NCBI RefSeq assembly: GCF_003194085.1
Contig: NZ_CP023994.1
Location: 248,001 to 312,000, forward strand
DNA length: 64,000 nt
Reading direction: 5' to 3'
From: Aurantimicrobium photophilum
GTDB taxonomy: Bacteria; Actinomycetota; Actinomycetes; Actinomycetales; Microbacteriaceae
The notes beneath the pieces were generated by a model. The model was not told where the DNA came from, did no database searches, and was given only the letters and a program-made list of their open reading frames with translations. Positions 62,461 to 64,000 of the stretch are shown here, piece after piece. How positions within the stretch are numbered: the stretch's first letter is position 1; every line of letters starts with the position of its first letter. A program made the position numbers and the translations under genes.

Positions 62461-64000
62461 CTAAACCAGAAGTTGGTGCTTAGCCAGTTCCTTATAGAGC
62501 GGGGTGGTCTTGACCAGGTCGGAGTGCGTTCCGGTTCCCACCACTGCGCCGTTCTCCAACACGATGATTTGATCGCTATCGACCACGGTGGAGAGTCGGT
62601 GAGCAATAATGATGAGCGTTCGGTCCTGGGCAACACGATCAATGGCTTCACGCATGAGTTGCTCGTTGGCGCCATCCAGGCTTGAGGTGGACTCATCGAG
62701 CAGCAGCACCGGAGGTGCTGCCAGCAGTGCACGCGCGATTGCCAGACGTTGACGTTCACCACCGGAGAGCATGACGCCCTCTTCGCCGACGGGAGCATCC
62801 AAGCCCAGTCCACTGCGCTCCAGCACGGTGGAGAGGTTCACATCTGCCAGCACGGCAATGCACTGCTCATCGGTGGCATCGGGGGAGCCCAGCAAGAGGT
62901 TGTCACGCAACGACCCTGCAAGTACAGGAGCATCCTGTTCCACATAGCCAATCTGGGCACGCAGGTCTTCACGAGGCAGTGCCTTGATGTCCACGCCACC
63001 GAGACGGATCTCACCGGAGCCTGGGTCATAGAAACGTTCAATGAGCCCCAAAATGGTGGATTTACCTGCGCCCGAAGGTCCAACAAGTGCTGCACGGGTT
63101 CCGTGAGCTACGGAGAAGGAAACACCCTTGAGGATTTCAGGGGCGTCAATCTCGGGCTTTGCTTCTTCAGCGAGAGCTTCACCAGCCGCACCGCCTGCCT
63201 TGATGCGAGCTTTCTCGGCTCGAGACATCCTGGCGGTGGGGTCTGTTGTGCTCTCATCCTCTTCCACGGGAAGAACCAGTTTCGGATAAGAGAACCTAAC
63301 GTCAAGGAACTCGACGGCCACGGGGGAGTTCTTCACGGCGCCACGAGCACCACCATCAACCACGGCCAGGGGAGCCAGGTCGCGGTCGAATTCACCTTCA
63401 CTGGGCAGAGCAATGATTTCTTGAATGCGTCCCAGTGCACCCAGAGCAGAATTCACCGAAGTAATCGCACCGAAGGCTTGACCCAACGGCATGATCATCA
63501 TGAACAAGAACAGGATGAAGGTCACCAGGTTGGCCACGGTAATGGCACCGGAAGCAACGCGGTAACCACCGACACCGAGCACGGTGAGGAAGGCTACCTG
63601 CATGGCAATACCGGCAACAGGAACAACGAGTGCCGAGATCTTGGCAACCTTGATGCCCATGCGCCAGGCGCCTTCGGCCTCTTCTTCCACGACCTTAATT
63701 TCACGGTCAGTGGCATTTGCTGCGCGCACAGTGCGGACGGCTGAAATAGCGCGCTCCACCGATGCAGCAAGTTCACCCACCTTGGCCTGAGCCTTGCGGC
63801 TGGCCACGCGAATGCGCCTGGAGAGCAGCGTCACGATGGTGATGGCGCTGAACACAACCAGGACAGTGAGCCCGAGCAAAACAGGGTCAATAATCGCCAT
63901 GGCAATGATGGCTCCGACAAAGGTGAGTGAGCCACCAATTGCCTCCACCAATCCCTGGGTCAACACAGCACGCAGCAAGGTGGTGTCTGAGCCCACGCGA
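62461..64000 (-). CDS. ABC transporter, fused permease and ATPase, partial
   Basis: The C-terminal 510 or so residues of an exporter half-molecule; the N-terminus lies beyond the window end (the reading frame stays open to 64000). Four of the six membrane helices are seen, then Walker A GPSGAGKST, signature LSGGERQRL, Walker B VLLLDESTSSLD and switch His (IIAHRLST). An Ala/Glu/Asp-rich insert (EEDESTTDPTARMSRAEKARIKAGG) sits between the domains before the nucleotide-binding part. MsbA/MdlB-like multidrug or lipid exporter; substrate unknown. Confidence 0.92.
   Translation of the reverse strand, partial: RVGSDTTLLRAVLTQGLVEAIGGSLTFVGAIIAMAIIDPVLLGLTVLVVFSAITIVTLLSRRIRVASRKAQAKVGELAASVERAISAVRTVRAANATDREIKVVEEEAEGAWRMGIKVAKISALVVPVAGIAMQVAFLTVLGVGGYRVASGAITVANLVTFILFLFMMIMPLGQAFGAITSVNSALGALGRIQEIIALPSEGEFDRDLAPLAVVDGGARGAVKNSPVAVEFLDVRFSYPKLVLPVEEDESTTDPTARMSRAEKARIKAGGAAGEALAEEAKPEIDAPEILKGVSFSVAHGTRAALVGPSGAGKSTILGLIERFYDPGSGEIRLGGVDIKALPREDLRAQIGYVEQDAPVLAGSLRDNLLLGSPDATDEQCIAVLADVNLSTVLERSGLGLDAPVGEEGVMLSGGERQRLAIARALLAAPPVLLLDESTSSLDGANEQLMREAIDRVAQDRTLIIIAHRLSTVVDSDQIIVLENGAVVGTGTHSDLVKTTPLYKELAKHQLLV

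Noticed and set aside
62749-63744. Plus-strand open frame of 331 codons
   Set aside because: It lies fully antisense to the ABC transporter, has low-complexity His/Gly/Thr-rich translation and no domain; it is a shadow of the real gene.

Overview
The window reads as chromosome of a free-living actinobacterium, most likely a Microbacteriaceae member of the small-genome, moderate-GC freshwater type (Aurantimicrobium/Rhodoluna-like; taxonomy inferred from gene families and style, not computed). Signs are the Mqo-type malate oxidation, a Tad pilus locus with a DUF4244 pilin, DUF6153 next to a multicopper oxidase, BlaI/M56 genes, a FemX-like peptidoglycan ligase, the short actinobacterial SRP RNA, many GTG/TTG starts, and many genes whose start codon lies 6-7 bases after a TANNNT box (putative leaderless transcripts).

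Region 1 (1-7.9 kb) is accessory and is the most unusual part. After three minus-strand genes of unknown function comes an array of five stand-alone EndoU-type RNase toxin genes (127-129 aa, no secretion or delivery domain), each followed 1-2 bases later by a small helical putative immunity gene; the second cassette has an additional orphan immunity gene. Three cassettes share an upstream block of about 115 bp, four have a TANNNT box exactly 7 bases before the toxin ATG, and four end in a hairpin whose arms show compensatory changes. Duplicated membrane-protein genes bracket cassettes 1-4, and a complete and an internally deleted copy of another membrane gene bracket cassette 5.

Region 2 (8-20 kb) holds katG, small stress or housekeeping genes, a VapBC pair, a cupin gene, and a copper-resistance island (DUF6153 protein, multicopper oxidase, His-rich P1B ATPase, SRPBCC protein) lying between partial copies of the 3' end of a tRNA-Ser gene. 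A 376-bp IS481-type remnant sits directly at the tRNA-Ser 3' end. SRP RNA and an AbiEi/AbiEii toxin-antitoxin pair follow.

Region 3 (20-54 kb) is mostly core: dnaX-recR, an M20 peptidase, lysC-asd, mqo, a NarL-type two-component locus with an extra membrane protein, tdk, ugd, cell-envelope genes (polysaccharide deacetylase, murJ, femX-like, phosphoesterase, ponA), ridA, acs, a compact Tad locus, topA-tmk-holB and a lipoprotein hydrolase.

Region 4 (52-64 kb) has a BlaI/M56 regulatory pair divergent from a copper operon (PCuAC chaperone, DyP peroxidase, CopC) with two TTCTAC-N5-GTAGAA operators between them, then tRNA-Thr with an intact IS481 element inserted at its 3' end, an MMPL transporter, a succinate-semialdehyde dehydrogenase, an IS3 (IS150-type) element inserted into the loop of a terminator hairpin, and an ABC transporter cut by the window end. 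The two IS481-type elements sit at the same position relative to their tRNAs and both are flanked by 16-bp copies of the tRNA 3' end, which suggests tRNA-end-targeted transposition.
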